A stretch of DNA of 64,000 nt from contig NZ_PIOD01000003.1 in assembly GCF_003369565.1 (NCBI RefSeq), forward strand, positions 1-64,000, read 5' to 3'. The DNA comes from Oceanobacillus chungangensis (lineage in GTDB: Bacteria; Bacillota; Bacilli; Bacillales; Amphibacillaceae). The notes below the pieces were generated by a model. It was not told the DNA's origin, did no database searches, and saw only the letters and a program-made list of their open reading frames with translations. The stretch's first letter is position 1; each line of letters opens with the position of its first letter. The translations under genes and the position numbers were made by a program. Positions 7,228-16,236 of this stretch are shown in pieces.

Positions 7228-8514
7228 ATGAAAATCGTAACAGCAGAGCAGTTCTGGGAATCGAATAAAGACCGTTCCACTGTCATTAAGAATGAAGCGG
7301 CACTTGATCAAGCAGTGCTAGAAATAATTCACGAGGTCAGAACAAATGGTGACCAGGCTTTGCAAGGCTATACGAAGAAATTTGATGGGATTAAGCTTGA
7401 AAATATTATTGTCTCCGCAGAGGAATTTTCCGAAGCAAAAAGCATTGTTGACTCCGAATTCTTGCCTGCATTGCAGCTAGCAAGACAAAACATTACAGAC
7501 TTTCACCTAGCACAAAAGGAAAATTCTTGGTTTATCAATAATCAGCCTGGAATTCTTCTAGGGCAAAAGCTTACCCCTATTGATAGCGCCGGTGTCTATA
7601 TTCCAGGTGGCAAGGCTGCCTATCCATCAACCGTTTTAATGAATGTTATTCCTGCACAAATAGCTGGTGTAGAAAACATCGTTATTACGACACCACCACA
7701 AACGGATGGAAAGGTTAATCCATACGTCCTTGTTGCAGCTGAAATGCTCGGTATCAAGACGATTTATAAAGTTGGCGGTGCTCAAGCAATTGCCGCTCTA
7801 GCTTACGGAACGGAAACAGTCCATAGGGTTGATAAAATTGTCGGTCCAGGGAACGCCTTTGTCGCACGGGCAAAAAAATGGGTTTTCGGTGATGTAGCGA
7901 TTGATATGATTGCCGGCCCGAGTGAAATCTGTGTCGTTGCAGACGAAACAGCCCCACCTAGCTTTGTTGCAGCTGACCTGCTCTCACAGGCAGAGCATGA
8001 TGAATCAGCAAGTGCAATCTGTGTGACGATAAGCAAGGAAACAGCAGAGAAAATAAAAGCAGAAGTAGAAAATCAGACAGAATCTCTTGAAAGAAAAGCA
8101 ATTATTCAACAATCAGTAAAACAAAATGGAAAAATCATCGTCGCCGATTCACTAAAAGCAGCACTTGATATCGTAAATGAAATTGCACCTGAGCATTTAC
8201 AGTTAATGATTTCCAATCCGACTGAAAGTTTAGGTGAGATTAAACATGCTGGGGCTATTTTCCTCGGCAATTATTCACCTGAACCACTTGGCGATTACTT
8301 TGCCGGACCAAATCATACATTACCGACAAATGGAACTGCACGTTTCGCTTCCCCACTTGGTGTATATGACTTTGTAAAGAAATCCAGCATTATTCGCTAT
8401 TCGAAAGAAGCATTACAAAAGGCCAGTGAGTCGATTATTACTATTGCAAAGGTGGAAGGTTTAACAGCACATGCGAATTCTATCGCAATCAGAAAGGATG
8501 AACCAAATGCGTAA
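7228..8514 (+). CDS. hisD: Histidinol dehydrogenase HisD
   Basis: HisD is a zinc enzyme that oxidises L-histidinol to L-histidine in two NAD-dependent steps, the last of the pathway. The sequence has [42 protein letters not shown] and [10 protein letters not shown] (zinc-ligand region), then [20 protein letters not shown] near the C terminus. The length of 428 residues is standard. The ATG lies six bases past the hisG stop, and the 3' end overlaps the hisB start by eight bases. Confidence 0.95.
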   Translation: MKIVTAEQFWESNKDRSTVIKNEAALDQAVLEIIHEVRTNGDQALQGYTKKFDGIKLENIIVSAEEFSEAKSIVDSEFLPALQLARQNITDFHLAQKENSWFINNQPGILLGQKLTPIDSAGVYIPGGKAAYPSTVLMNVIPAQIAGVENIVITTPPQTDGKVNPYVLVAAEMLGIKTIYKVGGAQAIAALAYGTETVHRVDKIVGPGNAFVARAKKWVFGDVAIDMIAGPSEICVVADETAPPSFVAADLLSQAEHDESASAICVTISKETAEKIKAEVENQTESLERKAIIQQSVKQNGKIIVADSLKAALDIVNEIAPEHLQLMISNPTESLGEIKHAGAIFLGNYSPEPLGDYFAGPNHTLPTNGTARFASPLGVYDFVKKSSIIRYSKEALQKASESIITIAKVEGLTAHANSIAIRKDEPNA

Positions 8515-9091
8515 TGCGAAAATTACTCGAACAACAAAGGAAACCGCAATCCAATTAGATTTTTATATAGATGGAAATGGTACTTCCTCTATTAATACAG
8601 GTGTAGGCTTCTTCGATCATATGTTAACACTAATGACGAAGCATGGTTTATTCAATCTGGACGTTCGCTGTGATGGCGATTTAGAAGTCGATCAGCATCA
8701 CTCGGTAGAGGATATTGGTATCGCGCTCGGGCAAGCTTTCAATGAAGCATTAGGAAATAAAGAGGGGATTACCCGTTACGCAAATATTACAACCCCAATG
8801 GACGAAGCATTATCAAATGTCACGCTTGATATTAGTGGCCGGTCCTATCTTGTTTTCAATGTAGATGGATTAAAAGATAAGGTTGGCAATTTCGATACGG
8901 AGCTTGTTGAGGAGTTCTTTCAAGCCTTTGTAAGCAACGCGAAGGTGAACCTCCATATCAATCTAGAATATGGAAGAAACTCACATCATATCATAGAATC
9001 AATTTTCAAAGGATTTGGCCGTGCACTTGACCTAGCAAGTATGATAAACCCAAGAATTGAGGGCGTTCCATCGACAAAAGGCTCGCTTTAA
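8507..9091 (+). CDS. hisB: Imidazoleglycerol-phosphate dehydratase HisB
   Basis: This is the monofunctional dehydratase that converts imidazoleglycerol phosphate to imidazoleacetol phosphate. Two manganese-binding His-His-x-x-Glu motifs are intact (H64, H65, E68 and H160, H161, E164), plus GVGFFDHML near 32-40. I place the start at ATG 8507, eight bases after AAAGGA, giving 194 residues as in other bacteria; an upstream ATG at 8471 lies deep inside hisD and is unlikely. No phosphatase domain is fused, so the separate PHP enzyme is needed. Confidence 0.94.
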   Translation: MRNAKITRTTKETAIQLDFYIDGNGTSSINTGVGFFDHMLTLMTKHGLFNLDVRCDGDLEVDQHHSVEDIGIALGQAFNEALGNKEGITRYANITTPMDEALSNVTLDISGRSYLVFNVDGLKDKVGNFDTELVEEFFQAFVSNAKVNLHINLEYGRNSHHIIESIFKGFGRALDLASMINPRIEGVPSTKGSL

Positions 9092-9145
9092 TTTAAGACA
9101 ATGCATAGGAAAGTTAAACTTAGAATAAGAACAGGGGAATGAACA

Positions 9146-9754
9146 ATGATTGCAATTATCGATTATGGCGCTGGTAACATTAAAAGCCTGCAATTTGCCT
9201 TAGACAAGCTCAAACTAGAATCAGAATTAACAACAGACCCACAATTCATACGTGATGCAAAATCTATTATTCTCCCAGGTGTTGGCGCATTTAAGGATGC
9301 GATGGATGCTTTAAACGAATTAGATTTAGTATCCGTATTAAAACAGGAGATTAGTGCTGGGAAGCCGATTCTCGGAATTTGTCTAGGCATGCAATTATTC
9401 TATGAACAAGGATTTGAAGATGGAAGCTGGGAAGGTCTTGGTTTTCTAAAAGGCAGTGTCAATCGAATAACAGATTCAGTCAAGGTACCACATATGGGAT
9501 GGAACACGCTAACACAGCATCAGGACAGCTCTTTACTTCATAACCTAACAGATAATCCCTCTGTATACTTCGTTCACTCCTATGCAGTAGGAGGCAATTT
9601 GGAGAAAGATACTCTTGTTGCAAGTGCGCAGTATGGCGGGACCATTCCTGCAATTGTTAAGAAGGGTAATATTGTCGGAATGCAATTTCATCCTGAAAAA
9701 AGCGGAAAAACAGGTATCCAACTATTAAAAAATTACGGAGGACTGATCTCATGA
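9146..9754 (+). CDS. hisH: Imidazole glycerol phosphate synthase glutaminase subunit HisH
   Basis: HisH releases ammonia from glutamine and channels it to HisF for ring closure. It is a class I glutamine amidotransferase of 202 residues with the catalytic triad visible: Cys79 in LGICLGMQ, and His182 and Glu184 in QFHPEKS. A 54-base gap separates it from hisB, the only sizeable gap in the operon. AGGGGAATG provides a ribosome site. The last codons overlap the hisA start by four bases (ATGA). Confidence 0.95.
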   Translation: MIAIIDYGAGNIKSLQFALDKLKLESELTTDPQFIRDAKSIILPGVGAFKDAMDALNELDLVSVLKQEISAGKPILGICLGMQLFYEQGFEDGSWEGLGFLKGSVNRITDSVKVPHMGWNTLTQHQDSSLLHNLTDNPSVYFVHSYAVGGNLEKDTLVASAQYGGTIPAIVKKGNIVGMQFHPEKSGKTGIQLLKNYGGLIS

Positions 9755-10473
9755 TTTTATTTCCAGCAATCGATATACGTGGTGGCAAATGTGTTCGCCT
9801 TATTCAAGGAGATTATAGTAAAGAAAAAGTTTATAGTGACACACCAGTTGATATTGCTAGGCAATGGGAGAATAAAGGCGCAGAATATGTCCATATCGTT
9901 GACCTTGACGGCGCAAAATCTGGAGAGTCGATGAACCAAACATTAATAAAGGAAATTGCAGCAAATACGAAAATACCTGTTCAAGTTGGTGGTGGAATTC
10001 GTTCGCTATCAGTAATTGAGGCATATATCTCTTCTGGTGTCGAACGCGTAATTATCGGTACTGCTGCGATTAATGACGAAGAATTTCTTAGAGAAGCAGT
10101 CGCACAGTATGGATCGAAAATCGCTGTCTCTATCGATGCTAGAAATGGATTCGTTGCGACAGATGGATGGACAGAAACTAGTACAGTAAAGGCACTCGAC
10201 CTCGCCAAAATACTAGAGGAAATTGGAGTAGAGACGATTGTTTATACAGATATTCTGAAGGATGGCATGCTTCAAGGACCTAATTTCGGCGAACTGCAAA
10301 CAATCAATGAAGCAACAACGATGAATGTCATTGCCTCTGGCGGTGTTTCCTCCAAAGAAGATGTGACAAAATTAACGTCCCTTGATCTTTACGGAGCAAT
10401 TATCGGCAAGGCATTATACGACGGAACAATCGAATTGACAGAACTTCTGGAGGATGATACCCATGCTCGCTAA
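9751..10473 (+). CDS. hisA: Phosphoribosylformimino-5-aminoimidazole carboxamide ribotide isomerase HisA
   Basis: HisA performs the Amadori rearrangement of ProFAR to PRFAR. It is a 240-residue TIM barrel with the catalytic Asp8 in [14 protein letters not shown], the second aspartate in the SIDARNGF strand near 127-134, and the phosphate-binding GGGIRS and ASGGVSS loops on the later strands. The start overlaps hisH by four bases, and hisF begins inside its 3' end, so translation is tightly coupled. Confidence 0.95.
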   Translation: MILFPAIDIRGGKCVRLIQGDYSKEKVYSDTPVDIARQWENKGAEYVHIVDLDGAKSGESMNQTLIKEIAANTKIPVQVGGGIRSLSVIEAYISSGVERVIIGTAAINDEEFLREAVAQYGSKIAVSIDARNGFVATDGWTETSTVKALDLAKILEEIGVETIVYTDILKDGMLQGPNFGELQTINEATTMNVIASGGVSSKEDVTKLTSLDLYGAIIGKALYDGTIELTELLEDDTHAR

Positions 10474-11236
10474 ACGTATTATACCATGCCTGGACGTTGA
10501 TAAAGGTCGCGTAGTGAAAGGGAAAAAGTTTCAAAATATCCAAGATGTCGCTGATCCAGTAGAATTAGCGAAACGCTACAATGAAGCAGGCGCCGATGAG
10601 CTTGTTTTCTATGATATAACAGCATCAAATGAGGAACGTGATATTTTCCTTGATGTAGTGGAAAATGTTGCAAAAGAAATTGCCATTCCCTTTACTGTTG
10701 GTGGCGGGATTCGCACTGTAGATGATATTCATAAAGTGTTACGCTCTGGTGCAGACAAAGTATCGATAAACAGTGCTGCTGTACAGAATCCTGAAATTAT
10801 TAAGGAAGCAGCATTAAAATTTGGCAGCCAATGTATCGTCCTCTCCATCGACGCAAAAGAAGTTGCAGCAAACAATTGGCTGGTTTATATTAATGGCGGA
10901 AGAAAGAACACTGGCATTGATGCTATTGAATGGGCAAAACGTGGTGAAAATCTCGGAGCCGGAGAAATCGTCATTAACGCAATCGATGCAGATGGAGAGA
11001 AAAATGGCTATAACATCGCATTAACCAAGGCTATCGCCGATGCTGTTAATATCCCAATTGTTGCTAGTGGTGGCGCTGGAACTATCCAGCATTTTGCAGA
11101 TGTTTTAACAGAAGGTGCTGCAGATGCAGCTTTAGCCGCATCCGTTTTTCATTACGAGGAAATTAGCATACCAGAACTGAAGAACTACTTAGAATCGGAA
11201 GCAATTACCGTTAGGAGTGAAATCGAATGGAAATAA
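10463..11236 (+). CDS. hisF: Imidazole glycerol phosphate synthase cyclase subunit HisF
   Basis: HisF uses ammonia from HisH to turn PRFAR into imidazoleglycerol phosphate and AICAR. The TIM barrel shows Asp11 in [24 protein letters not shown] on strand 5 and GGGIRT and ASGGAGT phosphate loops. The ATG at 10463 is preceded by GGAGG and gives 257 residues; the ATG three codons earlier is less well spaced. The gene overlaps hisA by 11 bases and hisI by 10. Confidence 0.95.
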   Translation: MLAKRIIPCLDVDKGRVVKGKKFQNIQDVADPVELAKRYNEAGADELVFYDITASNEERDIFLDVVENVAKEIAIPFTVGGGIRTVDDIHKVLRSGADKVSINSAAVQNPEIIKEAALKFGSQCIVLSIDAKEVAANNWLVYINGGRKNTGIDAIEWAKRGENLGAGEIVINAIDADGEKNGYNIALTKAIADAVNIPIVASGGAGTIQHFADVLTEGAADAALAASVFHYEEISIPELKNYLESEAITVRSEIEWK

Positions 11237-11865
11237 ATATTGACCAGCTGAAATTCGATACGAGCGGACTTATCCCTGCAATCGTGCAAGATGCAGAAAC
11301 TGGAAAAGTATTAACATTAGCATACATGAACGAAGAATCCTTGAAAAAAACGATTGAAACGAGTGAAACATGGTTTTTCAGCCGCAGTAGACTCGAGCTT
11401 TGGAATAAAGGAGAAACTTCCGGAAATAAGCAAGAAGTAAAGAAAATTACTTTCGACTGTGACGCCGATGCTTTGCTAATTCAAGTCAATCCAATCGGAC
11501 CTGCTTGCCATACTGGGGAGGAAACATGCTTTAATAATAACCTTTATTCGAATGATACCCCAGCACATCAAATTGTTTCCGAGGTTGTAGCAAAGATTAA
11601 ACAGCGCCGTGCGAATCCAACGGAAGGTAGCTATACCGCCTACCTATTCGAAAAAGGAATGGATAAAATCCTTAAAAAAATTGGTGAGGAAACAAGTGAA
11701 GTTCTTATTGGTGCTAAAAATAATGATAAAGCAGAAGTTACTAGCGAAATCGCTGACCTTACCTACCATACACTTGTATTAATGGAATTAATGGACGTAT
11801 CTGTAGGCGATATTAAAAATGAATTGAAAAAGCGTCATATTCAGAAGGAAGGCCAAGAAAAGTAA
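11227..11865 (+). CDS. hisI: Bifunctional phosphoribosyl-AMP cyclohydrolase / phosphoribosyl-ATP pyrophosphatase HisIE
   Basis: This 212-residue protein fuses two steps. The N-terminal cyclohydrolase (about 1-110) has [29 protein letters not shown] and CHTGEETC, which hold the metal and zinc ligands. The C-terminal MazG-like pyrophosphatase (about 120-210) has [20 protein letters not shown] and [13 protein letters not shown] with acidic metal ligands. The fused form is common in Bacillales. It is the last gene of the operon, overlapping hisF by 10 bases; a clear terminator lies 188 bases on. Confidence 0.95.
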   Translation: MEINIDQLKFDTSGLIPAIVQDAETGKVLTLAYMNEESLKKTIETSETWFFSRSRLELWNKGETSGNKQEVKKITFDCDADALLIQVNPIGPACHTGEETCFNNNLYSNDTPAHQIVSEVVAKIKQRRANPTEGSYTAYLFEKGMDKILKKIGEETSEVLIGAKNNDKAEVTSEIADLTYHTLVLMELMDVSVGDIKNELKKRHIQKEGQEK

Positions 11866-12052
11866 GCAATCCTGTATTTGGGTACCTACCTCTTGCCCCG
11901 AGTTAAGTTATGTCAAATAATGTTGATTGAGATTTTGAGGAGCGCTCGCATGCTATTTTGAAGTATTTAAAATTGTATACAAACTGAATGGAAGTAATTA
12001 TATTTCTGATTTTCAGTGAAGTCTCTCTCCATATTTTATAAAAAAATAGAAT

Positions 12053-12091
12053 ATCAGTATTGGAACAATTGTTTCTAATACTGATTTTTTT
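12053..12091 (+). terminator. Intrinsic terminator of the his operon
   Basis: ATCAGTATT at 12053-12061 pairs with AATACTGAT at 12077-12085, and six T's follow. It is the first good terminator after hisI. The 188 bases between show no gene or other element I can support. Confidence 0.88.
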
Positions 12092-12245
12092 CGTTATATG
12101 CTAGAATTACATATAGTATGGAAAGATTTCTCCCATAAAATTGAGGTTTCACTTTCTATTCAAATTAGTTTACAATGTAACATGCCCTTTACCCACTTAA
12201 TTATATTAAGCAGCGAATAATATTATTTAATTAAAATATTAGTGT

Positions 12246-12316
12246 GTCAAACTTTTAGGTAAAGTCCTTAGTTGCACGGTTGCAGCGAGAAAGAATTATT
12301 TCTTTCTTTTCTGCTA
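12246..12316 (+). repeat. Two-hairpin repeat family B, copy 2
   Basis: It has the core CCTTAGTTGCAC followed by a hairpin of GCAGCGAGAAAGAA (12282-12295) with TTCTTTCTTTTCTGC (12300-12314). The first hairpin is eroded in this copy. The repeat ends only about five bases before the Shine-Dalgarno sequence of the ATP-grasp gene, so it sits in that gene's 5' leader. Confidence 0.7.
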
Positions 12317-12330
12317 AGAAAGGAGAAAAT

Positions 12331-13560
12331 ATGGAACAAGATATAATGTTAGCAAAGCAATCATTTATACCAGTAATTCTAGGTGCGAGTATTGGTGTTT
12401 ACAGTACTGCACGTTCTTTCCATGAAGCGTACGGAGTGAAATCTATTAGTGTCTCAAGACAGCTGATTGGTCCAATTAAGCATTCTGCAATCATCGTTCC
12501 TGTGCTTGAACCTGGAATGGAGGATAATGATAAATTACTTGCATGTCTAAACACGGTTGCTCAAACATATCCAGATACCCCAAAACTAATCATTGGCAGT
12601 GATGATTGGCATGTAGAAATGGTAGTTGACCTAAGAGATAAGCTTGAAGAAAATTGGATTGTACCTTATACCGATAGAGAAAGCTTACACACCGTGATTG
12701 ATAAAGCCAAATTTTATGATCTATGTGATGAGTTAGAGATTGATTACCCGAAGTTTATTGCATTCGCTGGAAACCATACACTCGATTCAGAGCTGCCATT
12801 TTCATTTCCAGTAGTTATTAAACCTACTAGCAGGGTTGCTTATGAAAATCTGAAATTCGCTGGTAAAAAGAAAGTATTCACTGCACAGAATCGCCAGGAG
12901 CTTGATCAGATCATCGACTTGATCAGAAATGCTGGCTATCTTGATGAATTGATCGTTCAGGAATTTATTCCGGGTGATGACACAGCAATGCATATCCTCA
13001 CCCTTTATATCGCACAGGACGGAGAGGTTAAGCTCGCTTCCTTTGGACAAACATTATTGGAGGATCACACACCAGGTGGAATCGGCAATCCCCTTGTAAT
13101 ACGCACCTCTCGTAATGATGAAGCTGTTGAGCAAGCAACACGGCTTGTAAAAAAAGTTGGGTATATTGGATTTGCAAACTTTGATCTAAAATACGACTCA
13201 CGGGACGGAAAATATAAATTCTTTGAATTAAATCCTCGCCTTGGAAGAAGTAATTATTATGTAACAACTGGTGGACACAATCCAGTGGAATATTATATAA
13301 AGGATTATCTCGAAAATCAGCCTCTGTCCTATACCGTTGCTGAAAAAGAAATGCTGTATACAATCCTTCCTAAGGGATTGCTCTTGAAGTATTTAAAGGA
13401 CAAAGAATTGCGCGATCGCGTGAAAACCTTATATAAAGAAAAGCGTGTAAAGAATCCAATGAATTATTTCTCAGTTGAAAAGAATATAAAACGGTTATTA
13501 TATGTGCTTATTTCCACTTTTAATTTCTACCGGAAATTTAAAAAGTACCCACCATTATAG
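12331..13560 (+). CDS. ATP-grasp ligase, carboxylate-amine ligase / D-aspartate ligase-like
   Basis: The 409-residue protein has an N-terminal alpha/beta domain and an ATP-grasp core: FPVVIKPTSRVAY (lysine strand), ELIVQEFIPGDDTAMHI (hinge) and FELNPRLGRSNYY (metal-binding Asn and Glu). The overall pattern resembles D-aspartate ligases that add D-Asp to the peptidoglycan lysine side chain, and related orphan ATP-grasp ligases; the substrate is not established. The start at ATG 12331 follows AAAGGAGAAAAT; the longer frame from 12280 would begin inside the family B hairpin. It stands alone, so context gives no partner. Confidence 0.72.
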   Translation: MEQDIMLAKQSFIPVILGASIGVYSTARSFHEAYGVKSISVSRQLIGPIKHSAIIVPVLEPGMEDNDKLLACLNTVAQTYPDTPKLIIGSDDWHVEMVVDLRDKLEENWIVPYTDRESLHTVIDKAKFYDLCDELEIDYPKFIAFAGNHTLDSELPFSFPVVIKPTSRVAYENLKFAGKKKVFTAQNRQELDQIIDLIRNAGYLDELIVQEFIPGDDTAMHILTLYIAQDGEVKLASFGQTLLEDHTPGGIGNPLVIRTSRNDEAVEQATRLVKKVGYIGFANFDLKYDSRDGKYKFFELNPRLGRSNYYVTTGGHNPVEYYIKDYLENQPLSYTVAEKEMLYTILPKGLLLKYLKDKELRDRVKTLYKEKRVKNPMNYFSVEKNIKRLLYVLISTFNFYRKFKKYPPL

Positions 13561-13574
13561 GAACAAAAGCTTAA

Positions 13575-13830
13575 AGCTAGTTTGTGTTGTGTACAGATTG
13601 CGCCCCATAGTTTGGGGTGGTTCGACGTGTCGAACATTGCTTCTTAGGGGATAAAGGAATCTCTTTGGGAGCTTAAGCGAATCGATGTTGACTTCACCAC
13701 AAGGGTATAAGTGCGACTTGACTCATATGTAACCAATCGGCAAGTCTCGCTAGGAGTACGGGCATTGAGCTGGACGTGGCTTCTCTTGTCACGTGAATTA
13801 TACAGGAAATCGTTTATGTATTCTTATTTA
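13575..13830. repeat. Dispersed repeat family C, copy
   Basis: On the minus strand this ~250-bp segment shares CTCCTAGCGAGACTTGCC, ATTGGTTACA and GTCGCACTTATACCCTT with the copy at 59917-60222, then GTGGTGAAGTCAACATCGAT and TTCGACA(T/C)GTCGAAC. It is GC-richer than its flanks and non-coding. It fills the gap between the ATP-grasp gene and the convergent SurA-N gene. Confidence 0.75.
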
Positions 13831-13836
13831 AAAGTG

Positions 13837-13877
13837 AAAGGCATCGTCCAATCAATTGGACGATGCCTTTTTTATTG
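13837..13877. terminator. Bidirectional intrinsic terminator
   Basis: AAAGGCATCGTCCAAT (13837-13852) and its perfect complement (13855-13870) form a 16-bp stem with T-rich runs on both sides. It can end both the plus-strand ATP-grasp transcript and the minus-strand SurA-N gene. Confidence 0.88.
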
Positions 13878-14588
13878 TTATATTAAGGTCTCTACCTCTG
13901 CCTCTTTTTTCAGTTCCTCAACTTTAACTTGTAACTGTTCACTTTGCTTTTGACTATAGAGTGCTGATTCGATTCTATCTTCCACCTCTGTCAGCTCACC
14001 AATTTTTTCATTTTGCTCTTTTAGCTTATCGTAATACTCTTTAATTTCTTCTTCCGTTACTTCAATGTCAAATTGATCCTCCATGTATTGCATGGTAGTT
14101 AAATCATTTATCAGCTGATCTCTAAATTCTTCATCACTCATTTGAAACTGTTCTAACATATTATTGTATTGCTCTTCACCAGTTTCTTCCTTGATTGCTT
14201 CTAATTCTGTTTGTGCTTCCTCTTCTGTAACTTCGATGCCCTTTTCGGCTGCATCCTGTCTAATTAGCTCTTCATCAATTAGCAGCGTAATGGTTTGTTC
14301 CTTAATAACATCTAGGTTTGAAACATCCTGTCCATAATTATACAGCATCGTTTTCACCCGCGTGTATACAGAATTATAATGATCACCATTAATTTCAGTT
14401 CCATTCACGGAAACTACTGGAGTATCCTCAGCTACACGTTCTTCACTACCAAAAGTTAGTTCCTCTTTTTGTTGTTCCGAAGTTGCATCCTCTGGTTTAC
14501 TTTCGTTTTTATCTGCAGAACCATCACTGCATGCTGTTACAAATAGACCGATACTTAGCATAAGTGCTAAGGTAATAAATTTCTTCAT
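13878..14588 (-). CDS. SurA N-terminal domain lipoprotein (PrsA-like, no PPIase domain)
   Basis: A lipoprotein signal ends in FVTAC with the lipid-anchored Cys20. A SurA-type chaperone domain follows at about residues 55-190 (VVSVNGTEINGDHYNSVY, ELIRQDAAEKGIEVTEEEA, MSDEEFRDQLINDL), then a charged helix. No parvulin domain is present in the 236 residues, so a peptide-folding role without isomerase activity is likely, outside the membrane. It is a single gene facing the ATP-grasp gene, with its own terminator. Confidence 0.8.
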   Translation of the reverse strand: MKKFITLALMLSIGLFVTACSDGSADKNESKPEDATSEQQKEELTFGSEERVAEDTPVVSVNGTEINGDHYNSVYTRVKTMLYNYGQDVSNLDVIKEQTITLLIDEELIRQDAAEKGIEVTEEEAQTELEAIKEETGEEQYNNMLEQFQMSDEEFRDQLINDLTTMQYMEDQFDIEVTEEEIKEYYDKLKEQNEKIGELTEVEDRIESALYSQKQSEQLQVKVEELKKEAEVETLI

Positions 14589-14746
14589 TAAAAACTTCCC
14601 TCATTTCATGATTCTTCTTTTATTCAAACACAAATGCATACTTAATTTCAAGTTTAGTATCGGATGAATTACCTCGAGGTATGCAATAATTTAGCTACTT
14701 TTTCCAGATTACTACACAAGCATTTCCCTTTCCGAAACAAAAAATA

Positions 14747-14771
14747 ACAGGCAACCCTAAGGCTACCTGCT
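14747..14771 (-). terminator. Intrinsic terminator of yclQ
   Basis: ACAGGCAACC pairs with GGCTACCTGC(T) through G-U wobbles over a CTAA loop. A T run follows on the minus strand, directly past the yclQ stop. Confidence 0.75.
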
Positions 14772-14780
14772 ATACTCATT

Positions 14781-15749
14781 TTAATTCAAGCTATCATCTA
14801 TATCCTGCACCATTTGTGCTACTGAAACTAGTCCGCCGCCAGACAGGTACCAATATTCAGGATTTAAGTATACGATTTTATCATTTTTAAATGCTTTTGT
14901 ATTCTCAACCAATTCATTTTCCACTAATTGTGGTGCAGATGTTTCGCCACCTACAGCAGCTGCACGGTCAACGACATATAGAATATCTGGATCTTGTTCA
15001 ACAACATATTCAAACGTAACGTTCATTCCATGTGTAGATGCTTCAATATTCTCGTCTGCTTGTGCTACTCCAAGTACATCATGGATAATCCCAAATCGTG
15101 AATTTGCACCGTAAGCACTTATCTTATCATCATTTGCTAAGATAATAAGACCTTTCTCACCGGAATCTGTAGCTTTCTCGCTAACTGCTGCAATTGATTC
15201 TTCGATCGTTGCAATTTCTGCATCAATTTCTTCTTGCTTATCAAAAACTTCACCGATAATTGCCATATTTTCTTTAAATGATTCCATATATCTTGTTGTA
15301 TCTACACCTAGGTGAATCGTTGGTGCAATTTTACTAAATTCTTCATACATTTCCGCTTGGCGACCAGAGATAATAATTAGTTCTGGGTCAACGCTTGAGA
15401 TTGCTTCGAGGTCTGGCTCTTTTAAACTTCCGATATTTGTGTAATCATCACTAGCATATTTTTCCAAATAAGATGGCACTGTTCCTGCTTGTGCAACACC
15501 TGCTACATTAATTCCTAGTTTATCAAGCGTATCTAAAATACCAAAGTCAAAAACAACGACATTTTCTGGATTTACTGGTACATCAGTTTCCCCCAGCTCG
15601 TGTTTAACTGTAACAGTATCTGATGCTTCCTCTGTATTTGGTGCTTCATTTCCTGTATTTGCATTTTGCTCGCCTTCCTCTGCAGAACCACAGGCAGCGA
15701 TAATAAATAGCAATAAACTTGTTATTAGCAATAGTCCTAATTTCTTCAT
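14781..15749 (-). CDS. yclQ: Siderophore ABC transporter substrate-binding lipoprotein, YclQ-like
   Basis: This 322-residue lipoprotein has a signal ending at Cys20 (FIIAACGS) and a class III periplasmic-binding fold with VVVFDFGILDTLDKLGINVAGV, DPELIIISGRQAEMYEEF and ILYVVDRAAAVGG. It would bind a ferric siderophore at the cell surface and pass it to the permeases. Homology by gene order to Bacillus yclNOPQ suggests a petrobactin-like catecholate, which is inference. Unusually it is 487 bases from the ATPase gene and has its own AAAGGAG ribosome site. Confidence 0.85.
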   Translation of the reverse strand: MKKLGLLLITSLLLFIIAACGSAEEGEQNANTGNEAPNTEEASDTVTVKHELGETDVPVNPENVVVFDFGILDTLDKLGINVAGVAQAGTVPSYLEKYASDDYTNIGSLKEPDLEAISSVDPELIIISGRQAEMYEEFSKIAPTIHLGVDTTRYMESFKENMAIIGEVFDKQEEIDAEIATIEESIAAVSEKATDSGEKGLIILANDDKISAYGANSRFGIIHDVLGVAQADENIEASTHGMNVTFEYVVEQDPDILYVVDRAAAVGGETSAPQLVENELVENTKAFKNDKIVYLNPEYWYLSGGGLVSVAQMVQDIDDSLN

Positions 15750-16032
15750 CTATATTTCTCCTTTTTGAATAATATATATTATTAACAATAACCATCAACG
15801 TATGAATACTTAGGAATCGTTTGGAGAAACATCCATCCTCAAAGTAGAGAAAGTCATTAATTTGCAGCAAATGAGCTGATTTATTAAGAACGTATACATG
15901 CCGAGCGCTCGAGACATGTATCCTTTTAATGTGCGTTCAAATGGACCAGACTTTTTGAACATCCTCTTATAAGTCATATTATGAAACAAATCCATTTACC
16001 TAATCAAAAAGATAAGGTATGATAAGAATTGA

Positions 16033-16092
16033 GGGTTCCTTTATAGTGGATTGGTTCATTTTTATGAGCTTCCATTATAAGGGGATTTTTTT
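16033..16092 (+). terminator. Orphan terminator-like hairpin on the plus strand
   Basis: CCTTTATAGTGGA can pair with TCCATTATAAGG (with G-U pairs) and a run of eight T's follows on the plus strand. No plus-strand gene lies upstream. Both flanking genes are on the minus strand, so it may end a short antisense or small RNA, or be chance. Confidence 0.45.
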
Positions 16093-16099
16093 TCCTTCT

Positions 16100-16195
16100 C
16101 TAAGAAAACTGACTGTCACCAGGCCTTTTGCGACAGTCTTAGTTGCACTTATGCAGTGAGAAAGTTTTTTTACTTTCTTATCTACCAAGAAAATG
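16100..16195 (+). repeat. Two-hairpin repeat family B, copy 3
   Basis: It has TAAGAAAACT, an inner CTGTC/GACAG hairpin, the core CTTAGTTGCACTTATG, and a second hairpin GCAGTGAGAAAGT with ACTTTCTTATCT. On the minus strand hairpin 1 is followed by TTTTCTTA, so it could partly terminate transcripts running from yclP toward yclQ. Confidence 0.72.
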
Positions 16196-16236
16196 CATGC
16201 TCCCCTTCTATCCATTTTCTCCATCATCAACGGTTA

